NCBI GenBank assembly: GCA_022478985.1
Contig: JAKSZP010018528.1
Coordinates: 1-64,000, forward strand
From: Massospora cicadina
Lineage: Eukaryota > Entomophthoromycota > Entomophthoromycetes > Entomophthorales > Entomophthoraceae
Length of the DNA: 64,000 nucleotides
Direction of reading: 5' to 3'
The translations under genes were made by a program, and so were the position numbers. The notes under the pieces are model-generated. The model did no database searches, was not told where the DNA came from, and worked only from the letters and a program-made list of their open reading frames with translations. This document shows, piece after piece, positions 23,584-35,099 of this stretch; the first letter of the stretch is position 1; each line of letters starts with the position of its first letter.

Positions 23584-24086
23584 GTGGGAAGTGATTTTAC
23601 CAAGAAGAGCTTTATGTGTCCTAGAGAAGAAGTTCATATACAGTTCAAAGCACCAGGCCAACTCAAGCCCTTACTTGTTTTATTGTATATGCCTGAAATA
23701 ATTGAAACAGATGAAAAGGAGCAATATAGCCAACATCATAAAGTGAAGAGATTGAAAAAAGCAATACTTTATTATATGCAGGAAGCAAAATATAGCAAGG
23801 AAGAATGGGACAACAACTGAAGCGACGCTTGATAAATATCACACATAGAAATGATTACTGGCCTATAGGATGGTTTTCCCATTATGAGGAGCAACTCTTT
23901 AAATTTTTCACTAAAGCAAAGCAATATAAAAAGAAGCTGACCAAATTGATGCTTATACTCCAGTCAAAGAGTGAAGATCAATCAAATTTGAATGCTCAGA
24001 ATTTAAAAACAAAAAATGATTTGAATACTAACATTAATATTTATTTAGGCGACCAAAACCTGATTCTCATCAATGACATCATTTAA
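23584..24086 (+). CDS. Overlapping short frames, product unknown
   Basis: Two overlapping frames: 23,584-23,820 (78 codons, Lys/Glu-rich, ending KYSKEEWDNN) and 23,805-24,086 (93 codons, Lys/Asn/Leu-rich). Together they read as one charged, helical protein with a frameshift near 23,810. I recognise no domain. Position after the primer site fits a gag-like product, which is inference. Confidence 0.35.
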
Positions 24087-24343
24087 AGTCTGATTTAGTG
24101 AAAGAAATCAGAACAAATTTTATTGAGTGTTTGGAGTTAAAAGTGCTGAACATCAATTTGGATGAGCATCATCTGAGCAATTGGACCAATCAAGTTGGGC
24201 CAACAAGTTGAAAATTAACTTCTGAATTTGTAGCAGGCAGCAAGCTGCAGGTAATCTTGGGAAGCACCAAAAACAATCGGTGCAATGATGCGCTTCAAAT
24301 GCCAGGCAAAATACCTGGGACTTACCTTCTCACCATTGAGAAT

Positions 24344-24970
24344 AAGCTTGATGACTCTTTCCCTACTACGCTTCCACTTTCCAACTTTGACGGCGCCTCT
24401 CCAAAAATATGACCAGATATTATTAAAACACAGTATCAAGCTTACCTGTTTAGCCCTCAGATTCGGATAGCACTGATCCCACCAAAAATGAAAGTCCTGA
24501 AAAAATGAAGCTCACTAACTCCTTTCCAACTATCCTTCCACTTTCCGACTTTGATGGCGCCCCTCCAAAAATTTGACCAGATATTATTAATTTGAACGCT
24601 TATCCCTATGAAAACACAGGTCCTAAAAAAGTGAAGCTCAATAACCCCTTTCTGATAATCCTATTACTTTCCAACTTTGATGGCGCCCCTCCCAAAATTG
24701 GGCCACAAATTACTAAGGCGAGATTTCTGAATTACCTGGTTTGGCCTTCAGATTTGGATAGCGCTGATCCCAGCAACAATGAGAGTCAATAAAAAGCGAA
24801 GCTAAATGACTCCTTTTTTGCAACGCTACCACTTTCTGAATTTGGTGGCGCCCCTCCTAAGATCAGGTCAAGTATTACTAAAACAAAAATTCTAGATTAC
24901 CCAGCTTGGCTCTCAAATGGGGATAGCGCCAATCCCAGTGAAGACGAGAGTCCTGAAGGACTGAAGCCCA
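24344..24970 (+). repeat. Tandem protein-coding repeats of 126-165 bp (GAPPK module)
   Basis: Four diverged units begin at 24,344, 24,508, 24,634 and 24,799, each coding KL-x-x-SFPT-x-LPLS-x-F-x-GAPPKI: SNFDGASPK, SDFDGAPPK, SNFDGAPPK, SEFGGAPPK. Units 1, 3 and 4 are 164-165 bp; unit 2 is 126 bp. Units 2, 3 and 4 are in one frame. Units 3 and 4 continue with ITK...YLVWPSDLDSADPS and ITK...YPAWLSNGDSANPS. Conservation at the protein level suggests the array was once translated. Longest open stretch now: 24,592-24,792. Confidence 0.75.
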
Positions 24971-25658
24971 AAAAACTGGCTACCATTACCTCCATCACCA
25001 ATACCAACCATCCAGCCCATGTCTTGTTTCCCTCACCAACTTTGTTGCATGAGTCACTTTTGATCACGAGTGGAATCAGCTCGCCCCAATCCTGAGATGG
25101 TGGTTCAGCGTCACAGGAAGAGGCCTCCCCATTGGAAGTTGCCCAGGAATGGAGGCTGCTGGTTGGCCTGCTGTCAGAAATCTGGAACAAAACCAACCAG
25201 AATCAAAACGCTCAAAATTGAAAACTCGCAGCTTAGGCTGGAGTTATCCAAACTCAAGGCAAATTCTTTCAGAACCAGAAAGCCACTCGAAGCCAGCCCC
25301 CTCAAAAGACTAGATACCACTGCTAGCAGTGGATCACAGATTGAGGAATTTGAACCCACCTTTGAAGAGTGATTTGAAGGCTTTACCACTAAGGCTTCCC
25401 TTTAAGAACATGCTGCGCTCAACTGTTGGGGTAAAGAATTCTACCAGCAAGATCCTAGCATTGCCTCAATCCATAGAGCCCATGTTGTCTATAACTTTAA
25501 CATGGATGGTATTGGGGTGGCCTCATTATATACTGCTGGCATCGCCAACCTGATCTGCATTACATCTGAGGCTCAGTTTACTCCCAATCTTGAGCCCTCC
25601 ATTTACTTTAACTCCTGGTCACAATTTACTCCCCTATGACAAGGCTTGAGGAGGGCGT

Positions 25659-26139
25659 TGTTGGGATTCTCTCTGGATTAGGTGAAAGCCTTGTCAAGGG
25701 GAAAAATCGATATAATTATACAAAAAGCATATTTTGCAGATGGCCCAATAATTTGAGAGCAGAGTTTGATTTAACCAGAATACCAAATTTGGGGCTTTGC
25801 CTGAATTATGTTGGATTCAGGGAAAATGTACATTTCCTATTTGTTATCTAATCCCTATCCACTCTTTATCTATTCCCACTTATCCTAGTATCTGGACTTT
25901 CCCACATGTCCCATGACACTACCCTTAAATATCCCTATTTCTATCCTTATAATCCCTATTCCTATTATTATATTTTGAAGCACTATAAATAGTGCTAAAT
26001 TATTCTAAATAAAATACTTCTCATCAGAACTCCAATTTTATTTTAATTTAATGGAAACCATCTCATCCAAGGCTGCTAACTTCGAAGCCCGGCCTTCAGA
26101 TGATCATGCTGCCAATGCTTCCTCCCTGGCGGCCCAACA
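25659..26139 (+). repeat. Right LTR of the non-autonomous element
   Basis: 481 bp starting TGTTGGGATT and ending GGCCCAACA, partner of 22,951-23,434. The TATA palindrome recurs at 25,979-25,996 and the LTR-internal ATG at 26,051. The frame from that ATG here runs 75 codons into flanking A1 LTR sequence. Confidence 0.85.
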
Positions 26140-26144
26140 TAGAT

Positions 26145-27060
26145 CATTAAACTATTTTTTCCAGATTCGATTACAATGTCTAAATAATGACCTATCTGGG
26201 ATAATCCCCAACAATGGTTTCAAGGTTTTGATTATTGGCTTTGGTTTTTGTAACTTAACTACAAGTGTTGATCATTGAAGGTTTGTCGCCAATCAATAAG
26301 GATTTATTGGCATTTGCTGAAGGATTGACAACGTTTATATTGGCGGTAACTTTCAGATTAGCCAAAAGTAACGAGACCTGAATTAATATGCAAAAGGTTG
26401 CATTACCTAAGCAGGATTCAACTTAATAAGGTCAACCCGCTGAGGTTGGGTAAAAGCATTGGGATACACTATTAAAGAATCCAGCCCAAAATGGGTTGTA
26501 TCTAGTTGAAGTTAGATACCAACTAGATAGTTGAATGAGAAGATGCATTATTATCATTGGTGCGACTTGTTAGAGTTAAAAGCCTTTGGAAACAGATGCC
26601 ATCCCCTTTAGGACGCCAATGAAAGGATTGTGCGCCAAATTTCCTACTATATAAACTCTTGTTTTTTTTAAGCAAAAGACTTTTTGGAAAAACATTTAGA
26701 TAGTTATACAGTTCTTACTCTTTGGATTAGAGTGGAAGAGATAGTTTTATTTACCTATTTGTCTTATGCCAACTCTATGATTGAGTTTTTAGGGGTAATT
26801 TTTCTTGTCAATTTGTTCTCATGTACACTAGTGGAAGGTTTAAAGGAATCAAATCTTTTGTCCAGAATTGCCCTCAAGTTATCTAAACAAATAGCGTCAG
26901 CACCTATCAAGTGGTGAACCTTTATATTAAATTGGTTTTAAAGAACTTAACTTGATACCCATCTCTATACAATATCTACTGTATCCATATATTATCTAAC
27001 AACAAAACTTAAAGCACATCTTGAACCTGCTTAGTAAACACAATAAGGTTTACATTAGTG
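26145..27060 (+). repeat. Decayed right LTR of element A1
   Basis: Collinear with the A2 left LTR (54,266-55,424). Matching blocks are GGGATAATCCCC near 26,198, GCATTACCTAAGCAGG near 26,400, CAGATGCCAT near 26,591, CTATATAAACTC near 26,647 (CTATAAATTCCC in A2), and an AT-rich end with TACAATATCTACTG. Identity is low. The start is obscured because the non-autonomous element inserted at or near the LTR boundary. Confidence 0.6.
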
Positions 27061-27439
27061 AATAGAGAGTAAGGTCTAATAATTTGAATAAGGTGGTTAA
27101 TTAGGCGACAAGAGCAGTTAACAATGAATATAACCTCAGGATTAACATCAAGATGATATGGGGTAGATTCAGGAAATCTTCCCCATCTCATTGGCCAGTA
27201 AGGCATTTTTAGGGCGATTTATCCAAATTGTTTGTCATAGACTCAGCGTTATTATGGGAAATCGCTCAGTGCTTTAAGTATGGGTTGATTATTGTTTTGG
27301 GCTCAGGCCTAATAAAACATCATTTGGTAGATTATAATATAAACTGGGCCTTAGTTAAATAAAAATTAAATAATAAGTATAAACCAATGTTTATAACAAT
27401 AGTAATTAAGTCAAAATACATTAAAAAACAAATTTTAGC
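27061..27439. other. Unassigned AT-rich DNA between A1 and D
   Basis: No gene or element end recognised. Possibly the far end of the A1 LTR and the 3' end of element D. Confidence 0.4.
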
Positions 27440-28450
27440 CCTAAAGTCAAGGCTTCACCAAAAATAAGGCAATTACCAGCAGCGTGGAAGTAACAATGGA
27501 GATATCTCTAGAGTCTGATTGACCAACTTTGTCTGACCATCTGACTGAGGAAGGTAAGCGGAGGAGTGACAATTCTTGATGCTCAAGTTGGTCAGAAGGT
27601 GATTCAAACAGAAAATAAAAAGGCCCTGTTTTTAAAACAGCTCCCAAGTATGCTGTGTCTTGAAAATATCTCCTTGATAACATCTTAGCTGTAGCTTTAA
27701 TTTGAAGCACGATGTGAAGGGGGAATTCTGCACATATTGGTGAGCAATTCCACTACCACCTTTATACATCAAACCCATTTGACAGTGGCAAACAGGTGAT
27801 GAAATTCATACTGATATCACGGCAGGGATGAGCGTAAATATGGAGTCTTATCAACTGAACCTAGGGCTTAGAACGTGGAGCTTTAGATCTGGCTCAAATC
27901 AAGTATTCAGGGATGCATTTCTTCATCATAAGCTTCATTCTAGGCCAGGAATAGTCATGTTTGATCAAGATCAAAATTTTCTCTACACCAGAAAATTAAG
28001 GCAAGAAATGCTCTGATAGGCTTTAAGGATCCTCTTTTTTGTGAATGGCCCCATATTTTCTCCAGGTGCTAGATAAATCTTTGTATAAAGGATACCACTT
28101 ATACGCTCCATTAGTAGAACATTCTATGTGTACAACTATCAGTTTCTTACCTAGTGTAGAAAGACATTTAGCTTTCTTTCCTTATTCATGCAGGTGTAGA
28201 AGGAGCCCTCAATCAAAGAAAGAAAAATTGGTGGAAAACATGGTTACGGTATAGTAGTTTATTGAAAACAGAGCAAGAAAAAACTAGGAGTGGGTTAAAT
28301 ATGAGGAGATCTGTAAAATTAGAGTGTTCCAAGCTTGTACTTGATTGTGAAGTTGTATTGTATAAACTTCTGATTCCAGTGGTCTTTGTGGTAATCTATT
28401 TTACAAAGGCTCTTGTGAAACTTCAGAGCGCGGTGATTGGTCCTTATGAT
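27440..28450 (-). pseudogene. Element D, probable integrase region
   Basis: By order this should hold the integrase. An open stretch of 87 codons (27,447-27,710, minus) could be part of it, but I see neither a clear HHCC finger nor catalytic blocks. Called from position only. Confidence 0.3.
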
Positions 28451-28469
28451 GAAAGGTTAGTGGACGTAA

Positions 28470-28680
28470 AACAAATGTTGCTGCTACTTGCTAAGAGCGG
28501 CATTTTATGGAAAAGTGCTCCTTATCATATAGAAGATAGCCTAAATCCATGTGAATCATCTTGCGGCTGAAAAAAAGCTCAGGATAAATATCCTATCACT
28601 CACTTATATATGAGAACAGCATCCAAAATAAAATTAGAAGCGTCCATCTCAACAATATAATGGAGATCTGATAGAGTGGT
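28470..28680 (-). pseudogene. Element D RNase H
   Basis: Minus-strand reading gives VEMDASNFILDAVL from 28,654 downward, the first RNase H motif with its catalytic Asp (typically VEVDASDFAVGAVL), and after stops YDKEHFSIKC at about 28,530-28,500, the YDKELLAI block. The middle, AFFQPQ, fits AFFSRK. Confidence 0.7.
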
Positions 28681-29279
28681 CCAAGACAATGGCGGCGAGC
28701 ATACTATCATAATGGCCTGGAACACAGCCTTTTATCCATAGTCCAAACAAGAATTAAATGTCCTGTAAAACATGTTTAAGACGCGTCTGTAGTGGAGATA
28801 ATTTTAAAACTGACTTAGGAATTTTTTACCTAGGAAAACATACTCCAGTGTTATAAAATAGAGGAGCCTAGTTACTTATTTTAAATAGATTATCAGGTCA
28901 GATAGTTATGCCATCTTTAAAGGTGACAACACTCAATAGTTATACAGAGTTCTTAAAAAGTTCACACTTAAAAAGCCATAACCTTATATCAGACATGGCA
29001 TTGCACAAATACACTTTTTAAACATTTTTAGGCGTACTACTCCTTAGTCTTATAGAAAATAGAATTTTGTAAGTGTACGCCAGGAAGCATTTTCCCACAA
29101 GATGCCCAGCCCCTGATTAATTTTTCTATGTAAAAAAAGGCGTATTTCAGACTCCAAAGAGCATAAACTTGTATTCAATTATGTCACGTGACACTTAAAG
29201 CGATATATTTGATGCTTAGGGTGGATTGAAATCTGGTGGAAGGCGATAATGTGATCTAGATTAAAAACCTTAACCTTTG

Positions 29280-29480
29280 CTTCATTGGAGTGATATAGTT
29301 ATAAGTGCCATTAGAAAGGAGTCTGTCTAAGCGCGCATTGAATCTTTTGAAAATTTACACAAGAGAGTAGGTCACCATTAGCTTTGGGAACCAGAAGCAC
29401 CAGTAAAACAATCAAAGGCTTAAGGCTAATGAATTTACACATCAGCCAATCTTTCACATAAAGTACAATGATTCTTTAAA
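29280..29480 (-). pseudogene. Element D reverse transcriptase, N-terminal block
   Basis: Minus-strand reading gives LVPKANGDLLSCVNFQKIQ then ALRQTPF, matching the fingers region of gypsy RTs (VPKANGDLRFCVDYRKLN, then DPFPLP). VPKANGD is encoded at 29,391-29,371. Downstream RT blocks are not readable. Confidence 0.7.
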
Positions 29481-31279
29481 TTTGAGACAAAAGGTAAACA
29501 TATAGAACCCCTTTGGGAGTTCTACAGACTTCTTGAACTTAACCAAGAATGAAAAAGGTCTGGATACAGATGACATATAATAAAGGCAGGCTCAAAGCGT
29601 GAGAAAAGTGCCTGAACACCAACAAAAGGCCTAGGATTGAGAGTCTTATGACTTTAGTGAGCCAGGAGAAAACTGGGCTGTAGACGCGGGTGTCTGAGAA
29701 CCGCTACAGCAGCTCCAGACTGCAAGTTGACCCTCTAACTTTATGTGTTAAATCATGAGAGGGGGGAGGGGTTTTATATATCCTATTGGAAAAATAGTGG
29801 AGTGGTGTTTATTTTAATTGTAAAACTACTACAGTTGACAAACTGAACAGGAGTTTCCTCAAAAGGTTTCTCTTCATTTGGAACTACCTGGTGGGCTTAT
29901 CCAAAGTCATGATACTTAGTAGAGAAATGTTTAGTTTTCTATTATAATAATATAAAACTGTAATTTTTAGTATGAATTTAAAGGGAGATAAGTAATGATA
30001 TTATCCCAACATTCTGCTAAAGTAGGGTGTTGGGTTATAAGTTGTGCTAGAGAGGAGGGTTACTAAGCCATAATTATCAGATTTAAAAACTGTGTATCCA
30101 ATTTGTAATGTTAGGAATTATTGCATTATTGTTTCCCATAATAACACCACAGCCAAGATCCTGTGCTATGCTTTAGCTGTTTTAGTAAGTTTCAGATGTA
30201 AAAATTTGGCTTTGACAACTTAAAGTTTTAGTGACTGGTTTAATCTGCAACCAACCCTTTCTAAATTCTCAGATATTAAATAGTCAAATAAAACTACTTT
30301 CACCTGGGGCTGACACAAGTGTCAAATTGTTTTCATTCTTGGTAACACTTGATTAAGCCATCTTCTGGGGATGGGAAGTAGTGACAGTTACATTGACCTA
30401 AAATTTCATATATTTATACATAGTTTTCTAATTTTCTCAAATATTACTCTGCGCTTATGAATCTATAGTGGATTTAGACTTGTGGTAGGGAGGGGGAGGA
30501 ACATGGGAAGCAGGGAAGAGCATTAGCTACCTATCTTTAGTCTAAGGTATGCTTTAGGTCAGCAATCTGGGTAGTATTATGGCCTTAAGTTTGAGGTTTT
30601 TCAGTACTTAAAGAGTGCATGTTCTGAATCAACTTACTAACAGGAGCCATGGGCCTTTCAGGGAGGACCTTTGTGATCACGCCTTGGAATTGGCCATAGG
30701 AATGCATAGTGAAAACGACTAATAATGTGGATTGATTTTATCTTAATGCAAAGTGACTAAACCACACGCATAAAAAAGTATGATTACTTGTTATCATATA
30801 TCAAGTATTATTGATCAGGGAAACTTTTTTCAGATCATAGAAACGCTTCTTAGATCTTGATGGGATTGGTGGAGTGTAATGTCCAATGGAATTTTCAACA
30901 ACTCAAACAATTTGAACTTTCAGCTAGGTAGTTTCGCCACTTTGTAAGATGGGCAAGTGAAGTTATATCCTGGAATAATGTTTATAAAGCTATCTTAAGC
31001 ACCATTTTTACCAGTGCATCAACATCTTTGGTTGTGATATTACTCTTATAATTTTAATGATTTGTGATAAGTGCTATCAAGTAGGACAAATGATTTGACC
31101 CAATTTTACAATTATTCATATGGCGTGAAGAACTTGCAAGTTGTAAGGTATCACCGCTTTTTCAGTGCCAACAATTTTATATGACTCTACAGGAGAGTGA
31201 CCCATTTTTAGGTACAGTTAATGTACTCCAAAAGGATCCAAGATCTCAATAAAAGCAGAAGTGATGTAATTGTGGAGGC

Positions 31280-31560
31280 CAGGACTTATTGTTTAAGTCT
31301 CTCAAGTTTGTTCCAGAGACATTTAAAGATTTAGATGTGATTCAAGGAGCTTTTCCTCCTTCAATATGGCAGCAAGCCGGGAGGATATGACGGCTCTCAT
31401 AATTTGGCCCCAAGGTCTGTCTGAACATACAGGAGATTGGGTGGGGGATCTCAAAAAGACTAGGACAAGTAATAGAAACGTAAGGCATAATCTTTTACTG
31501 AAAATGTGCTCTCTGTAGGGATAAGAGAATAGACCAGGTCACATTTAGAGACTCTTCAGG
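31280..31560 (-). pseudogene. Element D gag fragment
   Basis: Minus strand, 31,507-31,466, reads FSVKDYALRFYYL, resembling the SVSDYAAEFR helix of gypsy gag capsids. A preceding stretch reads HLSLSLSLDEYIDLIL. Multiple stops. Confidence 0.5.
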
Positions 31561-31600
31561 GGTAGTTTCGCGGAGAATGAGGTCAATGTACTCATCCAAG

Positions 31601-33662
31601 GACAAAGACAAGCTTAGATGGCTTTTCAGAATATTTAACACAGCCACGTACCTAAATTGACCAGCAAGGTTGAGATGGACGCATCCATATGTTTATGTAA
31701 GGGTCGAGAAACACTGGCACCGTTGGTATAAATGCGCCTGGAGGTGAAATCAACTAAGTGCCTTGCAAATAAAAATCAGCCTCATTGGTTTCCAAAAAAT
31801 GAGCAAAATTTTTTCCACAGGAAGAAGTTGATAGCTTGTGTGAACTTTAAAGGTTAGTGCAAAACAATGGCGGACTTCCAGAAACACAAAGAGGAAGAAA
31901 AACGCAATTATCACCACAGTGGCGGTGTCAGTGTACCAAGCAGAGAGGTTCTCTGGCACAGAGGTCTGCATAATGTTCAAGAACATAAAGACAAAAATCT
32001 AATAAGATTTTTTTAATTTCACAGTTTATTTCTATAAGGCGATATGCAAAATAGTGGTAAGGCAAGCCCACGTGCAAACATAGGTAGTAATTGTGCAGAT
32101 CACCAAATAGGGTCATACCTAAACATATTTTCTTCATGTATAGTGAGAGTTCTATATAGTAATAGGCATATTTACAATAATAAGAATGCATGGTGCCAAG
32201 CTTCCAAAACTAGTCCCAAAGATGCATCATCTTTGGCCTCACTTTCTTGAGATATAAACAAATGGGCTGTAAACGCTGAAGCAATAAAAATGGTATATTC
32301 AGTTTATATAAAAAGAAATTGATGACTATTAGAGGGGGAGTTGCTTATAGAAAGATTCAATAGTGTGGTAATTCCTATGCTAATTAGGCTTTCAAAAAAC
32401 TCACTTATGAAATACTCTTTAGGGGATAAATGTTGAAAGTAGATCTGAACCTCAATCTACCACAGTCAAATACCCTTCAAGTGGCTTAGTAATTCTTCAA
32501 TAGATTACAGGATCTGATGCCAAAGTTGAGGCCTTTGAGATTGGGAGCAATAAATTGTTAATTATAATTGGCCACATTGCCAAAGGTTTTTAACTGTATC
32601 TGGCTATCAAGGGGTCAGCGCCAATTGTTTTTTATTTTAAAAATTGAAATCAGGTCTGAGGCCCAATTTACTATATAATTACATAAATTAGAGCAATGTT
32701 CCGTCCAGGAAAAAAAGGGTTTATGGCACATCTAGACTAAATATTGTATTTGTCCTCTAATAAAGGTATAGTTGTTAAAGCCTATAACCTGAGAATTGTA
32801 TCTCAATACTTTTTCCTCTTGGGATAACTGATTGGGGCTTATTATATATAAGTAGAATATAATGAACGATTGTCCTCATTTTCAGATTCCTAAAGATTAA
32901 AATTCTTTTATTAAATTTATGATAACTTAAGATCATGTGCCCCATGCAGTGAGCACTAAGTGTAGTGCAAAATTCTTTGAATATTACTGCTTAGATTAAT
33001 TCCTTTTCTTAAACTTCATAAGTCTTCTTTGCTACTAGGCCTTAATACAAAATTTGTCCCAAATCTCTAAGAGCATCATATAGAAGTGGTAAGCATTGGA
33101 AGTCCTTAATCTCCTCTATAGAATTAGCCACACTATATATACTTCTGTAAATATAAGCTTAGTCAAACAAACGTGGTCCTCTATTTGTAATAGATCTAGG
33201 CATAATATACATTTAACTCTTCAACCTATTAAGATTAGTGTCCTGATTTTGAGAGTACAATCTACAATAAAAAATGACGGCTATAAAGTGACAAGTTTGG
33301 CAGGATTCATAGTTGTTATTAAGAAAATGGAACATAATTTTTAGGAATGGGTTAGGAATTTGGGTGTATTTAGTATTATACGTGCTTGCAGAATATATGA
33401 TTGCAACAGCCTAGTACATGTTTTGGCGTTCATAATGGCGAACAAGCTGAACTTATCAAAGATTTTAATATTTAAAAGTCTGAACACCCACCTCAAGGTT
33501 GAGCCTTTTTGACATGAGTAAATTGTTAAATAATAGGTTGATGTCACAAAAAGGAAAAAAACTAAAAAAGGAATCAAGAATTGTCACAATGAATGGTTTT
33601 GACTGAGTCACCTATTGAAATCTGGTTAAAATTGCATGAGAAATCCCTGGATTAGCAATCCT
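31601..33662. other. Unassigned AT-rich DNA
   Basis: Only short frames on both strands (for example 31,928-32,191 minus, 87 codons; 33,096-33,344 plus, 82 codons) with no recognisable domain and low-complexity composition. Could contain the LTR and leader of D. Confidence 0.35.
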
Positions 33663-33715
33663 AAAGTACCAGAACAGTGGGACCATCTAGTACTAAAAAA
33701 AAGTACCAGAACAGT
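33663..33715 (+). mobile_element. Ultra-short LINE-1 tail insertion (21 bp) with target duplication
   Basis: The insert 33,679-33,699 is GGGACCATCTAGTACT plus A's, identical to the last 16 nt of LINE-1 before its tail. It lies between exact copies of AAAGTACCAGAACAGT (33,663-33,678 and 33,700-33,715), of which the leading A's may belong to the tail. This is a target-primed reverse transcription product truncated almost at once. Confidence 0.9.
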
Positions 33716-34480
33716 TGGAATATAGAAATTTAAACGTTGATTCAGGGTGGTTTTTGTTTAAACCTCCTGCTGGATGGGAATTCTAGTTCCTGATCTATGG
33801 GGACCAAACACTCTCTATGAAACAAGGCTCCATCAAATCCTATAGTGATTAAAGTATTTTTAACCTAATAGCATCAGTTAATGATTCTTTACTGTAATTT
33901 AAATTAGCTTTTTTCCATTCCTTTGCATATTCACAGCAATAAGACTATCAGACGCAAACCAGTATAATTGCCAATAAATAGACCCTTCTGTCACAAAAGT
34001 GCGTTTATACCACTTTACAGAAGCCATTCCATTGCTTAGAGCCATCCCAAAGTGAAGTAAGATATAAAAAATGACATTTCTGGGAAACCAAAAGTTAACT
34101 ATTTGGTTTTAATATAATTTTTAGGCTAAGGTGGGTACTCACTATAGGAAAGCCAAGGTTTTGGATAGTGAAAATGTAATCATAAATTGGGCATAATTCT
34201 AGCAATTAATCTCCCCTCTTTAATGGGACGGGAAGAATCACCTGGTGGAGTAATACATCCAAATTTAATGCACCTATAACCTGAGAGCTTAAGTCATGGG
34301 CCACCTTTGAGTTCAGCTTTTCCGTTCTAGGCTTAATCAATATTTAATCTTAATTAACTGTATAAGTGGTACCATCAAGCAGCACTTGGATGGAATCTAA
34401 TTGACTGAAGGTTAGCACAGTCGTTCCCAAGCTACAGAATTACCTTTCTTTATGTGGAGGCTTTATTATTCTGCTACCTT
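33716..34480. other. Unassigned DNA upstream of element E
   Basis: No gene recognised. By position the leader or left LTR of E could lie here, but no match to other LTRs was seen. Confidence 0.3.
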
Positions 34481-34942
34481 GGCAACAAGCAAGTGAGCCA
34501 TCTGGGTGGAACCCTATCTTTGCCTGTTTGTGCATCCTTCACTTGGTCACCTCTTTTATTAGTAGTACTGCATTATCAGGAAGTGCTGCTTCAGTTAGGG
34601 TTAATGCAAACCCTCAAATAAATCCTTATTAGCTTCTTTTATATCGCTTCTGCAATTTTTCAAGTAATTGTGAGGCAAACCAGGACGATCAACGCCTCAC
34701 TAATTATGTTTAGGAATTTCGCCTTATTGAACTCTGAAGTTATGGACTGCATTATTAACCACTAACTGGCATGCTAAAAAGTGTAGTAAATGAAGTACCT
34801 TTTTATGTTCAACAAACCACGACCAAGTAGCCTGTTTGAATCAGGCTTTAGAAGGCTATAGCTCAAAGCCTGAACCAAGTGAAGGTATTGATACAAGGAT
34901 TACATCAGTGTTGCTTTCACTTTCCTAGCTACAGAAATCCAA

Positions 34943-35041
34943 GGTCCTTATGGTCCTGAAGAGCCCTAGTGGTTACAAGGACCTTCCTGAGCTGAAAGTT
35001 CTGATGGGCCCCAAGTTCCTGAAGGGCCTAAAGGGCCCATG
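34943..35041 (+). other. Collagen-like Gly-X-Y tract inside element E gag
   Basis: Eleven triplets with first codons GGT GGT GAG TGG GGA TGA AGT GGG GTT GGG GGG. The five non-Gly codons (GAG, TGG, TGA, AGT, GTT) each lie one base from GGN. The second position is Pro in eight... or a one-step derivative in most of the others, so this is a decayed Gly-Pro-Y tract like that of B. Confidence 0.7.
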
Positions 35042-35099
35042 GCTCTGACAAAATATAAGCCATGAGGCCTAAAGGACTGCCTGTGCCTTCTGGATATAC

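Larger units (their letters stand above)
22951..26139 (+). mobile_element. Non-autonomous LTR element (TRIM/LARD-like), 3.19 kb
   Basis: Two LTRs of about 480 bp (22,951-23,434 and 25,659-26,139), roughly 93% identical by eye, enclose 2.2 kb. The ends are TG...CA with TGTTGGG and CCCAACA as short inverted termini. A primer site (23,437-23,453) and a purine-rich tract before the right LTR (GGCTTGAGGAGGG) are present. The interior has no protease, RT, RNase H or integrase, so mobility would depend on another element. It contains short frames and a tandem repeat array (24,344-24,970). Flanking bases (TGATT left, TAGAT right) do not give a clean 5-bp duplication. Confidence 0.8.
27440..31600 (-). 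mobile_element. Decayed minus-strand Ty3/gypsy element D
   Basis: On the minus strand, gag (31,466-31,507), RT (about 29,371-29,391) and RNase H (28,500-28,654) motifs occur in the order expected of a gypsy element, with integrase-like space below. The RT motif VPKANGD and RNase H motifs differ from families A and B, so this is a third lineage. No LTRs found; limits are approximate. Confidence 0.6.

Noticed and set aside
22946..26144. 5-bp target duplication of the non-autonomous element
   Set aside because: TGATT and TAGAT do not match; decay or recombination is possible but the claim is unsupported.
31750..32250. Host membrane-protein genes from hydrophobic frames
   Set aside because: Frames of 68-87 codons in AT-rich DNA on both strands, with no start context or conserved features.
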